A stretch of DNA of 64,000 nt, from positions 2,285,501-2,349,500 of the forward strand of contig JAEOAD010000032.1 of the NCBI GenBank assembly GCA_036365145.1, read 5' to 3'. The stretch comes from Orientallactaga sibirica (taxonomy: Eukaryota > Chordata > Mammalia > Rodentia > Dipodidae). The notes below the pieces were generated by a model, which did no database searches, was not told the origin of the DNA, and saw only the letters and a program-made list of their open reading frames with translations. Shown here in pieces: positions 1-11,719 of this stretch. How positions within the stretch are numbered: position 1 is the first letter of the stretch; every line of letters begins with the position of its first letter. The translations under genes and the position numbers were made by a program.

Positions 1-1229
1 GCACTACTAAAATCAAGCAAGACTGAAGGGCAAAAAGAAAATTTTTTTTTTTAATTTTCCTGGTTTGCATGAGCATTGGCAAAAGACAGGAGAAGTTTTT
101 TAAAAACATAAAATAAAACTGAAATCAGTCTGATTTTTACCATTTCAGACCATGATAAGGCAATTCTTATATTCACAAAGGTGATTGTTTCTTCTTGCAG
201 CTAACACTTCAGGTTTTATGAGAAATACAGACATTTTGTTGGCATCTCAACAAAACTATATAAAAAAAAAAAAAAGAAAAGTTGAAACTAGCCCGAGATG
301 AACTCATTTAAAATAGCCTATCTTCCTATTACTTTGGACTACCATAACCATCTTCATCCAACTCAGGTTAATTTATGTGATTGCACATCACTTGCACAGC
401 CCTTGTCAGTCTCAATGAATATTTGTAAATGGAAACTAGGTTGCAGTGTTACCACATCCCTGAAAGGCCAGGCAAATCTCCATACAGCATTCACCCAGAC
501 AGATATGTTCCAATTTAGTACAAGGTGGTAGCCTCCCATGGGTCTCAGGAGGGGACGTGGTGCATGCTGTAGAATCATGTACTTTCGAAAAGGAGATGCA
601 ACCTCTGCCATTTGGAACAAGCATTCTCCCAGAGGAGTGGACAAAGGAACAAGGTTCGGGGAGCATGTGCGCACAGCAGGAACCCAGTGCGTGAGAGGAA
701 GAGTTTTGCTTCTCCTCCCTGGACCATAGTAAACTTCATGTGTACAAAGGTATTAATGTATCTGCTCCTCGATATCGCCTGTTAATAATACCAGTGGCTT
801 AAGGCAACCAGATGGGACTCTCTGCCTGGGCAATGATGTGAGGGCCATGCTCACACTCACGCTTCCGTGACCCTTCCTGAAGTGGTGGCATCAGTCACTG
901 TCTAGGGAGGAGCTTTCGAAGCCTGGAGCAGTGGGTGGTGAGCTCCACTGATCTCTGTGCTTGTAGGCATTAAGAAAAATGGAAAGCCAGTCCTATAACT
1001 CACACTGGAAACGAGAAGAACAAAAATGACCTTAAACATGCAGCCTTAGACTAAGGTTGATTTGAAATGGACATTTATGAGATTGCAAAGGAGTCAAGGA
1101 AGCACAAGAACTTATAAGAAAAAGGATATATGCTTATACTACTAATTGACTAAGGCAATTCATATGATGAAAAAAGGCACAGCAGTAGCATTATGGATAA
1201 AGGTCAATTCCTACCTCATAACCACTGCA
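1..1229. other. Non-repetitive AT-rich DNA, nothing recognised
   Basis: I see no gene, RNA or recognisable repeat here. There are short A/T runs near 47 and 260. The open frames around 300-730 overlap on both strands, have no splice-site or family support, and look like chance. Confidence 0.5.
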
Positions 1230-1341
1230 AATGAACTCCACATGCATGTGCCTTCTTGTGCATCGCCTTTACATGGGCACTGGGGAATCAAACCTTAGGG
1301 CCCTAAGGGCAAGTGCCTTAACCACTGAGAGATCTCTCCAG
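1230..1341 (-). repeat. DIP SINE, truncated, minus strand
   Basis: This is the reverse complement of the head and middle of the main SINE of the window. DIP belongs to the B2 superfamily: a Pol III transcript with a tRNA-like head (A box in GATGGCTTAGC, B box GGTTCGATTCC), a family-specific body, a CT-rich stretch and an A-rich tail, mobilised in trans by L1. The body block GAACTCCACATGCATGTG, the B-box region and a closing head sequence are visible. The CT-rich and A-rich 3' parts are missing. Confidence 0.8.
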
Positions 1342-1349
1342 AGAAGATT

Positions 1350-1560
1350 TCAAGCTGAAGAGATTGCTCAGTGGTTAAGGCTTTTGACTGTGAAGCCTAA
1401 GAACCCAGGTTCAATTCCCCATTATCCATGTAAGCCACATGTAAAGGTGGCGCATGCATCTGAAGTTTGTTTGCAGTGGCTGGTGACCCTGGTGCACCCA
1501 GTCTCTCTCTCTGCCTCCTTCTCACTCTTTCAAGTAAATACAATAAAATATTTTTTAAAA
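1350..1560 (+). repeat. DIP SINE, plus strand, head-to-head with its neighbour
   Basis: The copy starts about 10 bp from the head of the preceding inverted DIP. The B box reads GGTTCAATTCC, and the block GTTTGTTTGCAGTGGCTGG, a CT run and an A-rich tail follow. The A-box region is mutated (GATTGCTCAGTGG). The pair forms an imperfect head-to-head inverted repeat. Confidence 0.85.
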
Positions 1561-1662
1561 GTAGATTTTTACATATTTGTCCAAAATTAGAAGATGACTA
1601 ACTAAATTGCATTCTAAAATCCCACAAGGTTATTATAATGCCATTGAAAAGGGGGATTATAT

Positions 1663-1838
1663 AATTGACACAGAGAGAGAGAGAGAGAGAGAGAGAAGAG
1701 AAAGAATGGGCACACCAGGGCCTCCAGCCACTGGAAACAAACTCCAGACGCATGAGTCACCTTGTGCATCTGGAATCTCACCTGGGTCCTTTGGCTTTGC
1801 AGGAAAGCGCTTTAACCACTAAGCCACCTCTCCAACCC
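1663..1838 (-). repeat. DIP SINE, minus strand
   Basis: It begins with a (GA)n tract (complement of the CT-rich part) and runs through GGGCCTCCAGCCACTGG, the B-box complement and the head GCCACCTCTCCAACCC. About 10 bp of the body near GGAATCTCAC is missing. Confidence 0.88.
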
Positions 1839-2734
1839 AGAAACCAGTTTTTAATAATACCTGAGCTTTATAAAGCACCACACAAAATAGCATTATTTTT
1901 AGTGTTCCAGTGAATATAATATGCAAAAATAAAAATTGTGTGAGAAGATTTTAATATTAAGTGCACCACTAAGAGTATTATAAATTTATCTTTAAATTAC
2001 ACAAATGATATAAAACAGAGGTTGCAAGGGAGAAAACCACTTTGCTGAAGACCATATACATCAAACCGACATTAATATTACCTCTGCTCAGTTCGTAAAC
2101 AATGGGAGACTTCAGCTCACAGAAGGAAAGGCTCATCTTTCTCTCCCAGTAGGGATGACTGCTGGCAAGGAAGCATCTCAACTCATGCAGGCCCACTCCA
2201 AAACACACACATCTTCCCTAAATTAGCTCTGGGGCTCTGCTCTTGTAATGTGCATAACACCTAAATATCAATTTAATATATCATTTGGAAAAATGTAAAT
2301 TTCTACCTGCAGATGAGATTGGAGTCCCTGTATGGCTATAATGCTTCTACAGTGTGCCAGATACTACCCTCAAGTCATGTGCAAAGCTCTATTTAAGACT
2401 GCCAAAACAGACAAAGTGAAAGATCATATTGGCAACAATATAATTTTCAAGTATCTTTGCGCTGATAGGTTTATTATAATTTTTCCTTATAATACGAAGA
2501 GAAATTTCCAAGAGAAGCATATGCATGAAATGAAGGGGGCTGGCCTGAAAACGGGGCCTCCTCTAGACTAAAGGGTTCCTTCTGTGTACTCAGTTCAGCA
2601 ATATTCCTTAGAGTCTCCCCAAACAGTTTAGAAAGTGGTAAATCATCCAATAATAAGTGTGTAAAGTTTTTATGGGCATGATCACATCCCATTGCCTGCC
2701 TCATTCTGTGTGTCCATTTTCTTTAATTCAGGCT
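1839..2734. other. No recognisable gene or repeat
   Basis: This is AT-rich sequence. A short stretch near 2345-2390 (GTGTGCCAGATACTACC) is reminiscent of ancient L2/MIR-type sequence but is too short to assign. Nothing else is supported. Confidence 0.4.
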
Positions 2735-3027
2735 TATATATGAGTTACAAGACTCAGAAAAGGGAGGCAGGATTTGTTGCATGTTATAGTCCATCATGGC
2801 CGGGAAGGTATGGCAATTGGAGCTGGCCATGTTTGGTTCACAATAGGGAAGCAAAGCAGAGACATGAATATCAGTGCTTGGTGCTTGCCCAGCAATCTCC
2901 TATATACATATTTCAAGACCCTGTCCACAATTAAGATGGGACTGCCCACACCTCAATGAACCTAATCAAGATGATCCTTTCCCAGGTGATATGAGTTCCT
3001 ATCAAGTTGACAGTGTCCATCATCACA
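2735..3027 (-). mobile_element. MaLR-type solo LTR (ORR1/MT-like), minus strand
   Basis: Read on the minus strand the segment opens with TGTGATGATGGACACTGTCA and later contains TCTGCTTTGCTTCCC and GGCCATGATGGACTATAAC. The order and wording match the rodent MaLR LTRs as I remember them. These are non-autonomous ERVL-related elements that carry no envelope gene. No internal region or second LTR is adjacent, so it is a solo or truncated LTR. The inner boundary near 2735 is approximate. Confidence 0.6.
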
Positions 3028-3272
3028 GCTCATGTCTTGTATAAATGCATCCAGCTCCAACTTGTCTTGGCCCCTCCATCCTCCACAAAGACCTCCATCT
3101 AGTGTCGTATCCTATGTCCCTACCACCCTCAGAGAAAGGCTGTCTGATGAACCTCAGGTGGCAGAGACACACTTCTTCCCCAAGCTCTGTCTACTATGTG
3201 AACTAAAGTTCCCAGAAAATAGCTGTCTGCTGCGCCTGCTTCCAGCCAGGATGAACAGACTGATAAAGCTCC

Positions 3273-3730
3273 TGTGACCACAGAGAGATGGCATGTTGCA
3301 AGTCAGAGCCAAATTACCTTGGGCTGCCTTGGGCCCTTAATAGCCATTTACTGCCCACATCTCTGTCTGAACTAACATCCTGGTGACTATCAGGTGATCA
3401 GGTGTGATCCCTTTTGAAATGCAGGAACAGACCCCAGCTTCCACCAACCCAAGGGCTAAGAAAGTCTTCAGATAGCATCTGAGGCCTATGGTGGATATCA
3501 GTCAGCCAATGTATTTAAAAAGTGTCTTGATTGATTTATGACTTTCTTTTGTTCTGTAACTATAAAACTGTCATGAAATTGTTGACACATTGGAACATGG
3601 AATGAGGGGTAACCTAAATCTGTGTTCTGGGCCATGGTCACTCATATTTGGCTCCAGAATAAGCTATCTCTTATCCCCTTTGAGGTGAGAGCTGTGTCTT
3701 TTGCAATGGACAACCACAAGAGAAAAGACT
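3273..3730 (+). mobile_element. Possible old solo LTR
   Basis: The stretch resembles an LTR in layout. A TATA-like TATAAAA lies at about 3561-3567, and a following segment (GGCTCCAGAATAAGCTATC) looks like an R region with a decayed AATAAA. I could not find a convincing target duplication, so the boundaries are guesses and it may be unrelated single-copy DNA. Confidence 0.3.
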
Positions 3731-5100
3731 TTAACATTTCCTTGACTCAGAGCTGAGTAACTGACTATATGTCAGGGGGCAGTACTTTCCTTATTTCCTT
3801 ACTAGAAGCACTTTCTAACTTAAATATCAGAAATGATGGTGGAAAATACACAGGACTCGCTACTTTAGTGAGGAATTACATTCAATTTCTTTAAGCTAGG
3901 GACGTTTCAGATGCCAATGTTGGACACTGTGATCTGGGCCAGAGGGAGACTTTCAACAAAGAAGAAAGCGAATGAAGCATTTCTCACCTCCCTTACAGAG
4001 TTAAGCAAGGTTTGTGTTAAGCATTTTAAATACAGAAGGCAGACAGGTTTAAGTGACACATGAAATAGTATGTATATTAAAAAGGATGTTTGTGGGCATC
4101 ACCTAATAAGCCAAGTCTAAATGGAATTTTGTTGCTGCAATTTCAATGAACAAATTCAACAACCTCAAAGCAGCAGTAAAATCATTTGAAACCATTGGGG
4201 GTGGTGTGAATGATGCCATGGCACATGCACACCCATAGGAAGGCCACTGCCTGTCCCAGCGCCTGTAAGACAGGTCCATACCCTCTTTTATTAGATGGGA
4301 TTATATACCAAAGGGCTTTAAAAAGTGCAAGGGTTTTCTTTCAGAAAAATAAAAGCACAGATATTCTTAGTGTTGGTTGTTGTTTTTGTTTGAGAATGAG
4401 TCCTAGTATACCTGCAGAAGGATGAAGAATTCCTATTTGTCATTGTTTTTAGTATCAGGAGAGAGGATAAGACCCAATAAAAGAAAGCTTTCCAGCTGTG
4501 CTATGAATATCAGCACTAGTGCTATGCATGTCTGGAAGGCATATATTGGAAATTGTTGTACCTTATGCTGTTGCTGCTTTTGACCTGACTTAACCGAGCT
4601 TAACACGAAGAGGAGGGAAAAGATATACGTCAAGAAAAATCCAGTTATAAAGAGAGTTCAGTTGTCAGTAAGGACAGACAGAAAGGAGGGCAGAGGCCAG
4701 TTGGATAAGGGTGATGGGAGGGGGGATTTGTTCAAGCTACAGTGTTTGTTGGTGACAATGGCCTAGACAACGTTGAAGGTCACACAACACTGGGGATGTC
4801 CAATGCTATTGATGAGTGCTTAGACCACACTATGAATGATGAAAGGGCCAGTGACATGTATGCATACATTCAGACAGCAAATACCCAAAATGAATCTTCC
4901 TCAGTACTGTATTAAGTACACAAATGCTCCTTGACTGTGACAGGTTTTCTTTCCCTCTGATAAGCACAGGATAGGTTGAAATTAACTTTAAGTTGAAAAT
5001 GCATTTGATAAAATGGACCCAGGCAAACATCCAACTTCAGCAACACAATGAATTGGAGAGTATGGTATGGTTTTTTATTTAACCCTGAAGGCATCAAGAG
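3731..5100. other. No recognisable gene or repeat
   Basis: This is single-copy-looking sequence with no convincing repeat, exon or RNA. The open frames are all below 75 codons. Confidence 0.45.
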
Positions 5101-5104
5101 AAAG

Positions 5105-5425
5105 TAGAAAGCCGAGAAGATAATTCAGTGATTAAAGCATTTGCTGCAAAGTTCTAGGTCCTGAGTTCAGATCCGCAGCAAACATGGAAAATGCCAGGCA
5201 TAGTGGGGCATGCCTGGGATCTCAGAGATGACGAAATGAATCCTGGAGCTCACTGCTGGCCAGCGTATGTGAATCAGTGAGCTCAAGGTTCAGACAGAGA
5301 ACCTAACTCAAAGAAACAGGTGAAGGGCGGTGAGACACACCAATGTGAAACTCTGTTCTCCACATGCATGCAAACCTATATGCACATAAACATACATGCC
5401 TGCGCCTGCATGTATGCAAAAAAGT
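5105..5425 (+). repeat. Older composite tRNA-headed rodent SINE
   Basis: A B2-like head (GAGAAGATAATTCAGTGATT, then a B-box-like GAGTTCAGATCC) is followed by a B1-like segment (GCCAGGCATAGTGGGGCATG), then a distinct block with CTGGAGCTCACTGCTGGCC, and an ACATGCATGC-rich end. This layout is that of an older rodent composite SINE. The copy is strongly diverged, and I cannot name the exact subfamily without a library. Confidence 0.6.
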
Positions 5426-5467
5426 TTAATTTTGTTCATCCTTAACCTGAGACAAAATAAAAATTTA

Positions 5468-5643
5468 GGGCTGGAGAAGTGGCTTAGCAATTAAGGCACT
5501 TGCCTGTGAAGCCTACAGACTCAGATCCCATTCTCCAGTATCCACATAAGCCAGATATACAAGGTGGCACGTGCACCTGGAGTTCGTTTGCAGAGGCTGG
5601 AGGCCCTGGTGTGCCCAATCTCTCTCTATGTACGTCTTCCTCT

Positions 5644-5709
<66 letters not shown>

Positions 5710-5735
5710 ACATAAATTTAAAAAATATTTAAAAA
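5468..5735 (+). repeat. DIP SINE with expanded CT/CA tract
   Basis: The head is complete (GGGCTGGAGAAGTGGCTTAG), but the B box is damaged (CAGATCCCATTC). The CT-rich part has expanded into a compound microsatellite, (CT)n followed by (CA)n, at about 5640-5711, ahead of a short A-rich tail. Confidence 0.9.
5640..5711. repeat. (CT)n(CA)n compound microsatellite
   Basis: The tract is an uninterrupted CT dinucleotide run passing directly into a CA run. It lies inside the 3' part of the DIP SINE and probably arose from it. Confidence 0.95.
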
Positions 5736-6118
5736 GATAAAAATTTGGACTTTAAAGCATGGTTTCTAGTGAATGGTATCACTTTTGCACCCTGAGTAAG
5801 TTGAAAAATCATTGCATGGAGCCACTGTAAACTAAGCACTGACTACAGGATTAAGTATCTTTGAAAGTTACTTACTTAAAGCAAGACATTTCCCAAGACA
5901 TGGGTCAGGGATCACATGGGAGGACAGTTTTCTGTACTTATAACAGCTCAATTCTGACTGAAAGTAAAGCTTCACTTCTAGCCTTTAGCCAAGAACATCC
6001 TTCCAAAGATGAAGGACAAACACACTGCAGTCGGTACAGAACACAAGTACTATGGAGCCCTGAGTTAAAGCCATGGAGAGATGAGGTAGAATATTAATGC
6101 ATATCACCTTTGGGGACT

Positions 6119-6365
6119 TTTGGTGTGTGTGCCTGTATGCATGCAGGCTCATATGGGTGCGGTTCCATTTGCATATGTGTGCATGCGCACCATCTAGAGG
6201 GCTGAGGTAAACCCTGGGTGTCTTCTGCAGTCAGGGTCCCTTTCATCTTTTGAGAAAGAGGCACAAAACCCAGAACCACAACTGATCCATTCAGCTACAC
6301 AGGCGAGTCTGCAAGCTCAGGGCATCCTCCTGCCTCTGCGTCTTAGTGCTGAGATGACACATACA
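6119..6365 (-). repeat. Older composite SINE, minus strand
   Basis: A TGTGTGTGCCTG/ATGCATGC end, a central GGGTGTCTTCTGCAGTCAGG, and CATCCTCCTGCCTCTGCG followed by a B1-like end match the reverse complement of the type of element at 5105-5425. The tRNA-like head is missing. Confidence 0.5.
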
Positions 6366-6419
6366 TTATTTCTATAATGAAAAGTCAACCACTAAATTTT
6401 AAAACCTATTTCCTTTATT

Positions 6420-6617
6420 AAAAAATTTATTTATTTTGAGAGGGGGCCAGATACAGAGAGAAAGAGAATGGATGCACCAGGGCATCTAGGCGCTGCAAAT
6501 GAATTCCAGACACATGTGCCACCTGTGCCTCTGGCTTACATGGGTGATAGGGAGTCAAGCCTGGGTCCTTTAGCTTCATAGCCAAGCACCTTAACTCTTA
6601 AGCTATCTCTCAAACAC
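6420..6617 (-). repeat. DIP SINE, minus strand
   Basis: The order is tail complement, degenerate GA tract, GCACCAGGGCATCTAGGCG, B-box complement and a worn head (AAGCTATCTCTCAAACACC). Divergence is higher than in most other copies here. Confidence 0.85.
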
Positions 6618-7504
6618 CTCAAGACCTAGTTTCAAAACAGAACTTTCAAAACTCAAATTATGTCATGCCTTCGTTACAGATGTCGTGGCTCCTCCCCTTA
6701 TCACGCTAACCACAGCTGTCTGTGCCAAGCCCAGGAAATGCTTTGGATGACTGATGCAACCTAATTCCTGCAAGGACTACTTAAAATTCACACCCTGGAC
6801 AGCATTTGTTTCCTGTCACCCTCCTACAGGAGTTTGAAAAGTTTGTCATCTAAAGTTCCATGTTGTCTCCAGAGCTCAGGATTATCATGGCCTTGGGAAT
6901 AGATCTGCGCTTGTTTCTTATGTTCTAAGGCTTTAAATATGGCTTAGAGCTTGTCCCTCGAGAGCAGTCACTGAGCATTCCCCTTCATCTCCTGTTACTT
7001 CCATTTTCACCAGAAAAGTGATCATCTAACTTTGAGAGAAACTGCAAAACTACTTGCTTTCTCTCTCCCTCTCCCTCTCTCTTTCTCTCTTTCACAGTGT
7101 TCAACTCTTGTACTTTATGCAGACATTGTACACCACAGCCAAATTCCCATGGAAGCTATGCTAGGATGGGGCTGGTCAGCTTATTTTAAATCTGGACAGA
7201 GCAGAGTTGGATAGATGAACCCTAAAAATCTATGAAGTTAAGAAAATGAAAGACTTGACTGGTGACAAGGTAATGATATCAAAGGATGCACGGCTTTTGT
7301 ACCATGGCATTCGCTGCATGAAGTAAGAGCAAGTGATGCTGTCCTCTGTGAATTTTTCACTTGATTGCAAAGGGATGGGGGATCATTTTGGTCCTATGAA
7401 CACGTGAGGAGAAAAGACAGAGCACCTATACAGAAGCTACAATACTATTCGAACAAATAAGATATCTATAAGAAACAGAATTCTTTTAAAGATGAGAGAA
7501 ATCT
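6618..7504. other. No recognisable gene; short CT-rich tract
   Basis: Apart from a pyrimidine run at about 7060-7095 (CTCTCCCTCTCC-type), I see nothing that can be assigned. Confidence 0.45.
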
Positions 7505-7720
7505 GGCCTGGAGGTATGGCTTAGTGGTTAAGGCATTTGCCTGAAAAGCCAAAGGACCCAGGTTCGATAACCCAGGACCCACTTTAGCCAGATGTACAAG
7601 GGGGCACACATGTCTGGAGTTTGTTTGCAGTGGCTGGAGGCCCTGGACCACCCATTCACTCTCTCTCTTCCTCTCTCTCTCTCTCTCTCTCTATTAAATA
7701 AATAAATAAAAATAAAATAT
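7505..7720 (+). repeat. DIP SINE, plus strand
   Basis: The copy runs from GGCCTGGAGGTATGGCTTAG through GGTTCGATAACCCAGG and GTTTGTTTGCAGTGGCTGG to a CT tract and an (AAAT)n tail. The B box carries an AA insertion. Confidence 0.92.
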
Positions 7721-7937
7721 TTAGCAAAAGATGAGAGAAATCCATGGCCTCGTTGTCACTTAGCATAATCATTATCATGCCTCATTCCAAAGGTTCCATT
7801 GAGGACTGCTGGCCTATTCCAAAAGGAATTTTGCTCAAGGTACTCAATTCACTCCATGCCTCTCAGCCTCAACCCTGGTCTGTTTCTGTTTAAAGAATTG
7901 GAAGAAGTCAGCTTATAGAGGTAAAGTGTTTTAGAAT

Positions 7938-7990
7938 TGTGGGTGTGGGCGTGTGTGGGTGTGTGTGAGTTTATGTGTGTGTATGTGGGT
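7938..7990. repeat. (GT)n-rich degenerate microsatellite
   Basis: GTGTGGGTGTGTGTGAG-type repeats run for roughly 50 bp with interruptions. Confidence 0.8.
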
Positions 7991-8199
7991 GTATCCACCC
8001 TTGATCTTGATAATTCCTTGTCTTAGGTGTACTCAAGCACTCTTTCCTACCTGTTACTGCTATTCTATTATTCTAAATGCACAATCCCTATACGCAAAAT
8101 CATGTAAAATATGTTGTGACATCTATTATAAAAGCTATGTTAGGAATAGAACCAATTATCTATCATCTCGTGTTCTCTATAGGAACATTTAAGAATATC

Positions 8200-8445
8200 A
8201 ATTTATTTGCTTGCCCTTAGGAATCGGCTAAATTCATTCTTTCAATCATTATGACTATTCCTCCCACCTACCAAATTTCCCTAGAAGGTAAAAGCCAAGA
8301 GTAAATTTATAGTTACAAGAAATAAGGCATGCTTAATTTTTCCCCAAGGAGATGAAATCAGTGATTATCTAAAATATCTAAAACTAAATCTTGCATAAAA
8401 TAACCTTAATAAATATTTGTTAAATTGAGCAGAATTTATACTCTT
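8200..8445 (+). repeat. Possible L2 3' end
   Basis: The stretch ends in AATAAATATTTGTTAAATTG, close to the common 3' end of ancient L2 elements (AATAAATATTTGTTGAATGA in my memory). The preceding 200 bp is AT-rich and only weakly similar. Confidence 0.4.
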
Positions 8446-8654
8446 CCAGGATTATGAAATAAACACTTCGAAATGGAAATTGCATCATTTAAAATGAATG
8501 TAATTAAGGGTAATTAATAACTGAATTCAAAGATGTAGTGACATCAAGATGGAATAAATATCACAGTGTGCTAAGAATTTATTTTGCTTAAATCTCAAAA
8601 CCTAATGTGGGATGAGCATTTTTTTCTTTTTTTCAAATTGTAATTTTTAAAACA

Positions 8655-8869
8655 ATATTTTATTTTATTTAGTAGTGAGAGAAAGAGAAATAGAAAGAAA
8701 GAGGCAGATAGAAAGAGAACAGGCATACCAGGGCCTCTAGCCCCTGCAAATGAACTTCAGACACATGTGTCACCTTGTGCATCTGGCTTATGTGGTTCCT
8801 GGGGAATCAAACCTGGGTCCTTTGGCTTTGCAGGCAAGTGCCTTAATTTCTAAGCCATTTCTCCAACCT
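8655..8869 (-). repeat. DIP SINE, minus strand
   Basis: The TATTTTATTTTATTT tail complement, a GA-rich tract with AAAG interruptions, CAGGGCCTCTAGCCCCTGC and the head complement AAGCCATTTCTCCAACC are all present. Confidence 0.9.
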
Positions 8870-9049
8870 GAGCACTATTTTTTATACAGTTAATAAATAT
8901 ATAAATTAATATTACAAAAATAAAAATTGGCTAGTTCTAAAATTATATTTTGACTTAGTATACGACAATTTTCCCCGTTTTCATTCTATATGTCCTTGCT
9001 ATTTGCTACTACTTTGCCACAATTCTATTCTTTGGCTTACAGTATATTG

Positions 9050-9205
9050 TAAGGATCACAGAATCATAGATGAAAGAGACATTGGGGGGCTCTCTCCTTA
9101 TCAACACCCCCAAGGTAAAATGAGTAGCAACAGCCTTTCCTGCAGATGAGAAAATAAAGCATACTCTGAGCAGGTACTCCTGCAGGCCTATGACTAGTCA
9201 TCTTG
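9050..9205 (-). repeat. Ancient MIR-type SINE fragment
   Basis: GGATCACAGAATCATAGATG followed by GCAGATGAGAAAATAAAGC recalls the 'CAGAATC...ACAGATGAGGAAACTGAGG' arrangement of MIR-family elements in reverse orientation. It is heavily diverged. Confidence 0.4.
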
Positions 9206-9299
9206 GAGGCCTTCATTCCACTGTTCCACGAAGTAATCATTCCAGAAGACGGAGCATGGCACATGGGAGCACAAAGAGTCTTCACGGAATCCACTTCTT

Positions 9300-9465
9300 C
9301 AGAGCTGGATGATCTCGGGCAGACCTTCCCCTGGCTTAGGTATCTTCAAAATGAAGGACCAGGATGGTAATGATGTGGGGCGTTTAATATCGGCATCAAT
9401 CCGTGAGGATTACAAAGATTCAGTGAGGCGGTCAAAGAGCCCTGTGACTCATTAGTGACGTCTGT
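9300..9465 (+). repeat. Ancient MIR fragment, plus strand
   Basis: A worn MIR core can be followed in order: GCTGGATGATCTCGGGCAG (from TGTGTGACCTTGGGCAAG), CTTCAAAATGAAGGACC (from CATCTGTAAAATGGGG), then GTGAGGATTACAAAGATTCA (from GTGAGGATTAAATGAGTTA). The order supports the call. Confidence 0.6.
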
Positions 9466-9873
9466 CAAGCATGGTCACCCTAAGTGGACTACTAAACTTC
9501 ATTTTCTTTCTCCAGTACCCCACGAACCTGGAAAGATACAACTGCACAGGGATTGCGTGTGATGGTATGTGACCACTGTGACGTAGAATCCTCTGCTTTC
9601 CTTAGAAGTGCTCCCAGTGCAACCCACACCTTCTCTCCTTCACGCGCTCCTTCACCATGATAAGGCTCCTTTTCTTTCTACTCAATTCTGTCAGGCTTTT
9701 CATTCTCTGATATTCCCAATAAAGAGAACTTCATTCTACTTTTCTGCCCAGGGCAGGGCATCTTGCACCCAGACTTATTTTAGTGGGTGCTGATTCAGTA
9801 CTGAACCAGATATTTGCCACTTAGTGATGGATTGGGGCTTCTCGAATATCCCAGACTTGAACTGAACATCCAA

Positions 9874-9912
<39 letters not shown>
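9874..9912. repeat. (CA)n microsatellite
   Basis: This is a near-perfect CA run with a single CAAA interruption near its end. Confidence 0.95.
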
Positions 9913-9987
9913 TGAAGCTTATAGTGCTAATGACAAAATTAAAACTATAGAGTATACAGGGAAGGAAGACCACCTCTACATCTCCCA

Positions 9988-10204
9988 GCACAAAAGTTTT
10001 TTTTTTTTTTTTTTATATTTTCTTTTTTATTTATTTGAGAGAGAGAGAGAACAGGCACACCAGGGCTTCCAGCCACTGTAAACAAACTCCAGACGCCTGC
10101 ATCTGGATTATGTGGGACCTGGAGAATTGAACCGGGATCCTTTGGTTTTGCAGTCAAATGCCTTAACCAATAAGCCATCTCTCCAGCCCTGCACAAAAGT
10201 TTTT
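9988..10204 (-). repeat. DIP SINE with 14-bp target duplication, minus strand
   Basis: The element (10002-10190) has a T-rich tail complement, GAGAGAGAGAGAACAGGCAC, a body shortened by about 13 bp, the B-box complement and a perfect head GCCATCTCTCCAGCCC. Both sides carry GCACAAAAGTTTTT (9988-10001 and 10191-10204), the signature of L1-mediated insertion. Confidence 0.93.
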
Positions 10205-10560
10205 AATCTTAAATAAAACTATGCTCACACTTCAAACAGCACACCTCTATTGTCTTGCGTATTGTACTGCTTTGCTTCTTTCATCCTTAGGTGGTGAATC
10301 ATACCTGTGGAACCTGACAGCTCTCTATGGAAGGAGCTCAATGGGGAGATTCAGGGAATAGCCTGCCCTTAGCTACATTTAAGTCTTCTGTTTACTCCCT
10401 GTAAAGCTACTTATATGGGAAAATAGTAACAATGAGTATAATGGATAGGAAACATCCAATTTCCCTAAAATGAACCCAAAAGTAAGTGTGGAAAATTATA
10501 CATTATCTATCTAGAACATGATAGAATAATAAAAAAAAGTAAAGTATTTTTTTTTTTTTT

Positions 10561-10690
10561 AAAAGTAAAAGATAGGTGTGGTAGTGCACACCTGAGATCC
10601 AGCATAGGTAGAGGCTGAGACAACTGGATGACAAGTTTGAAGCTAGCATGAGGTAAAAAGTGACAATCGATCCCAAAAAAGGGAACAGGA
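10561..10690 (+). repeat. Diverged B1-like SINE
   Basis: ATAGGTGTGGTAGTGCACACC, then AGAGGCTGAGACAACTGGATG and GTGACAATCGATCCC follow the order of an old B1 monomer. The copy is heavily mutated. Confidence 0.55.
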
Positions 10691-11173
10691 GGTTTTAAAA
10701 GAACATACTGTTACATACATATTTCAAGGTATAATATTCAAAACACATGAAGAACACTCACATATTCATAAAGATGGAGAAAATCCAGTATCACAAGGGA
10801 TATAACTTATGAAAAATAAAAATTTCTAATAACATGAAAATCTCTTGAAGTTCCTACAAGGCCATTCAAAACAATGAAGTCAATACTTGCAAGCATTAGA
10901 ATAATAATTTAAAATCATTCATTAATTTGTGAGAAAATTATCCAATTCTTGATATATGCCAGGCATCATACACAGGCAAAGAAATGAATCAGAATTAATT
11001 GTTTTTGAGGATTTGGGAAGGGGAATTTGATAAGCTTCTGGCAAAAGAGTGACTGAATAAAATTATTTTGAGACACACTGGCTGTATCTAGCAACATACC
11101 CGATGCAATGATACGCCCAAACCTCCTTGTTAGATATTTTCAAATATCTCCCATTGACTCAGTCTTCTATGTT
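10691..11173. other. AT-rich DNA with weak L2/L1-like traces
   Basis: A stretch near 10950-10995 (ATGCCAGGCATCATACACAGG) is typical of an ancient interspersed repeat. The rest is unassigned. Confidence 0.35.
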
Positions 11174-11417
11174 TTTAAAAACATTTTATTTCTTTATTTA
11201 TTTGAGAGAGAGAGAAGAGAGAGAGAGAGAGGGAGAGAGGAAGAGAGGGAGAGACAGAGAGATGAGAGAATGGGTATGCCAGGGTCTCTGCCCACTGCAA
11301 ACCAAATCCAGACACATGGGCCATTCTGTACATTTGGCTTTATGTATGTACTGGGAAATCTAACCTTGGTCCTTTGGCTTCTCAGGCAAATGCCTTAACT
11401 GCTAAGCCATCTATCTC
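11174..11417 (-). repeat. DIP SINE, minus strand, long GA tract
   Basis: A purine tract at about 11202-11270 complements the CT part. It is followed by GCCAGGGTCTCTGCCCACTG, a damaged B-box complement (GAAATCTAACC) and the head AAGCCATCTATCTCC. Confidence 0.9.
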
Positions 11418-11594
11418 CTTTAAGTATGTTTTGAAAGCACTTAATCCAAAACACCACTTGCTTTTGCTTTCTCGACACTCCTGGCTTCCCCTGAGGGTCC
11501 TGTCTTCAGTATGACTGCCATTAGTCTGCCTTCTGCTAAAAGGCAGCTTTGGCCTCAGCCCTGTGTTAGGTACAGTCATTTGATGTTGTGCTTG

Positions 11595-11700
11595 TTTCTT
11601 TGCTGAGATGGGCTGACTATGTAGCTTAGAGCCCCAGTGTCCTCCCGCTTGCACCTCTCAAGCGCTGAGGCTACAGGGATGGGTCACTGTATCTGCCTTC
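11595..11700 (-). repeat. Diverged B1-like SINE, minus strand
   Basis: GAGATGGGCTGACTATGTAG, CACCTCTCAAGCGCTGAGG and CTACAGGGATGGGTCACTG follow the reverse-complement order of B1. The copy is old and 5'-incomplete. Confidence 0.55.
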
Positions 11701-11719
11701 CAGTAGATTTGAAATACAA

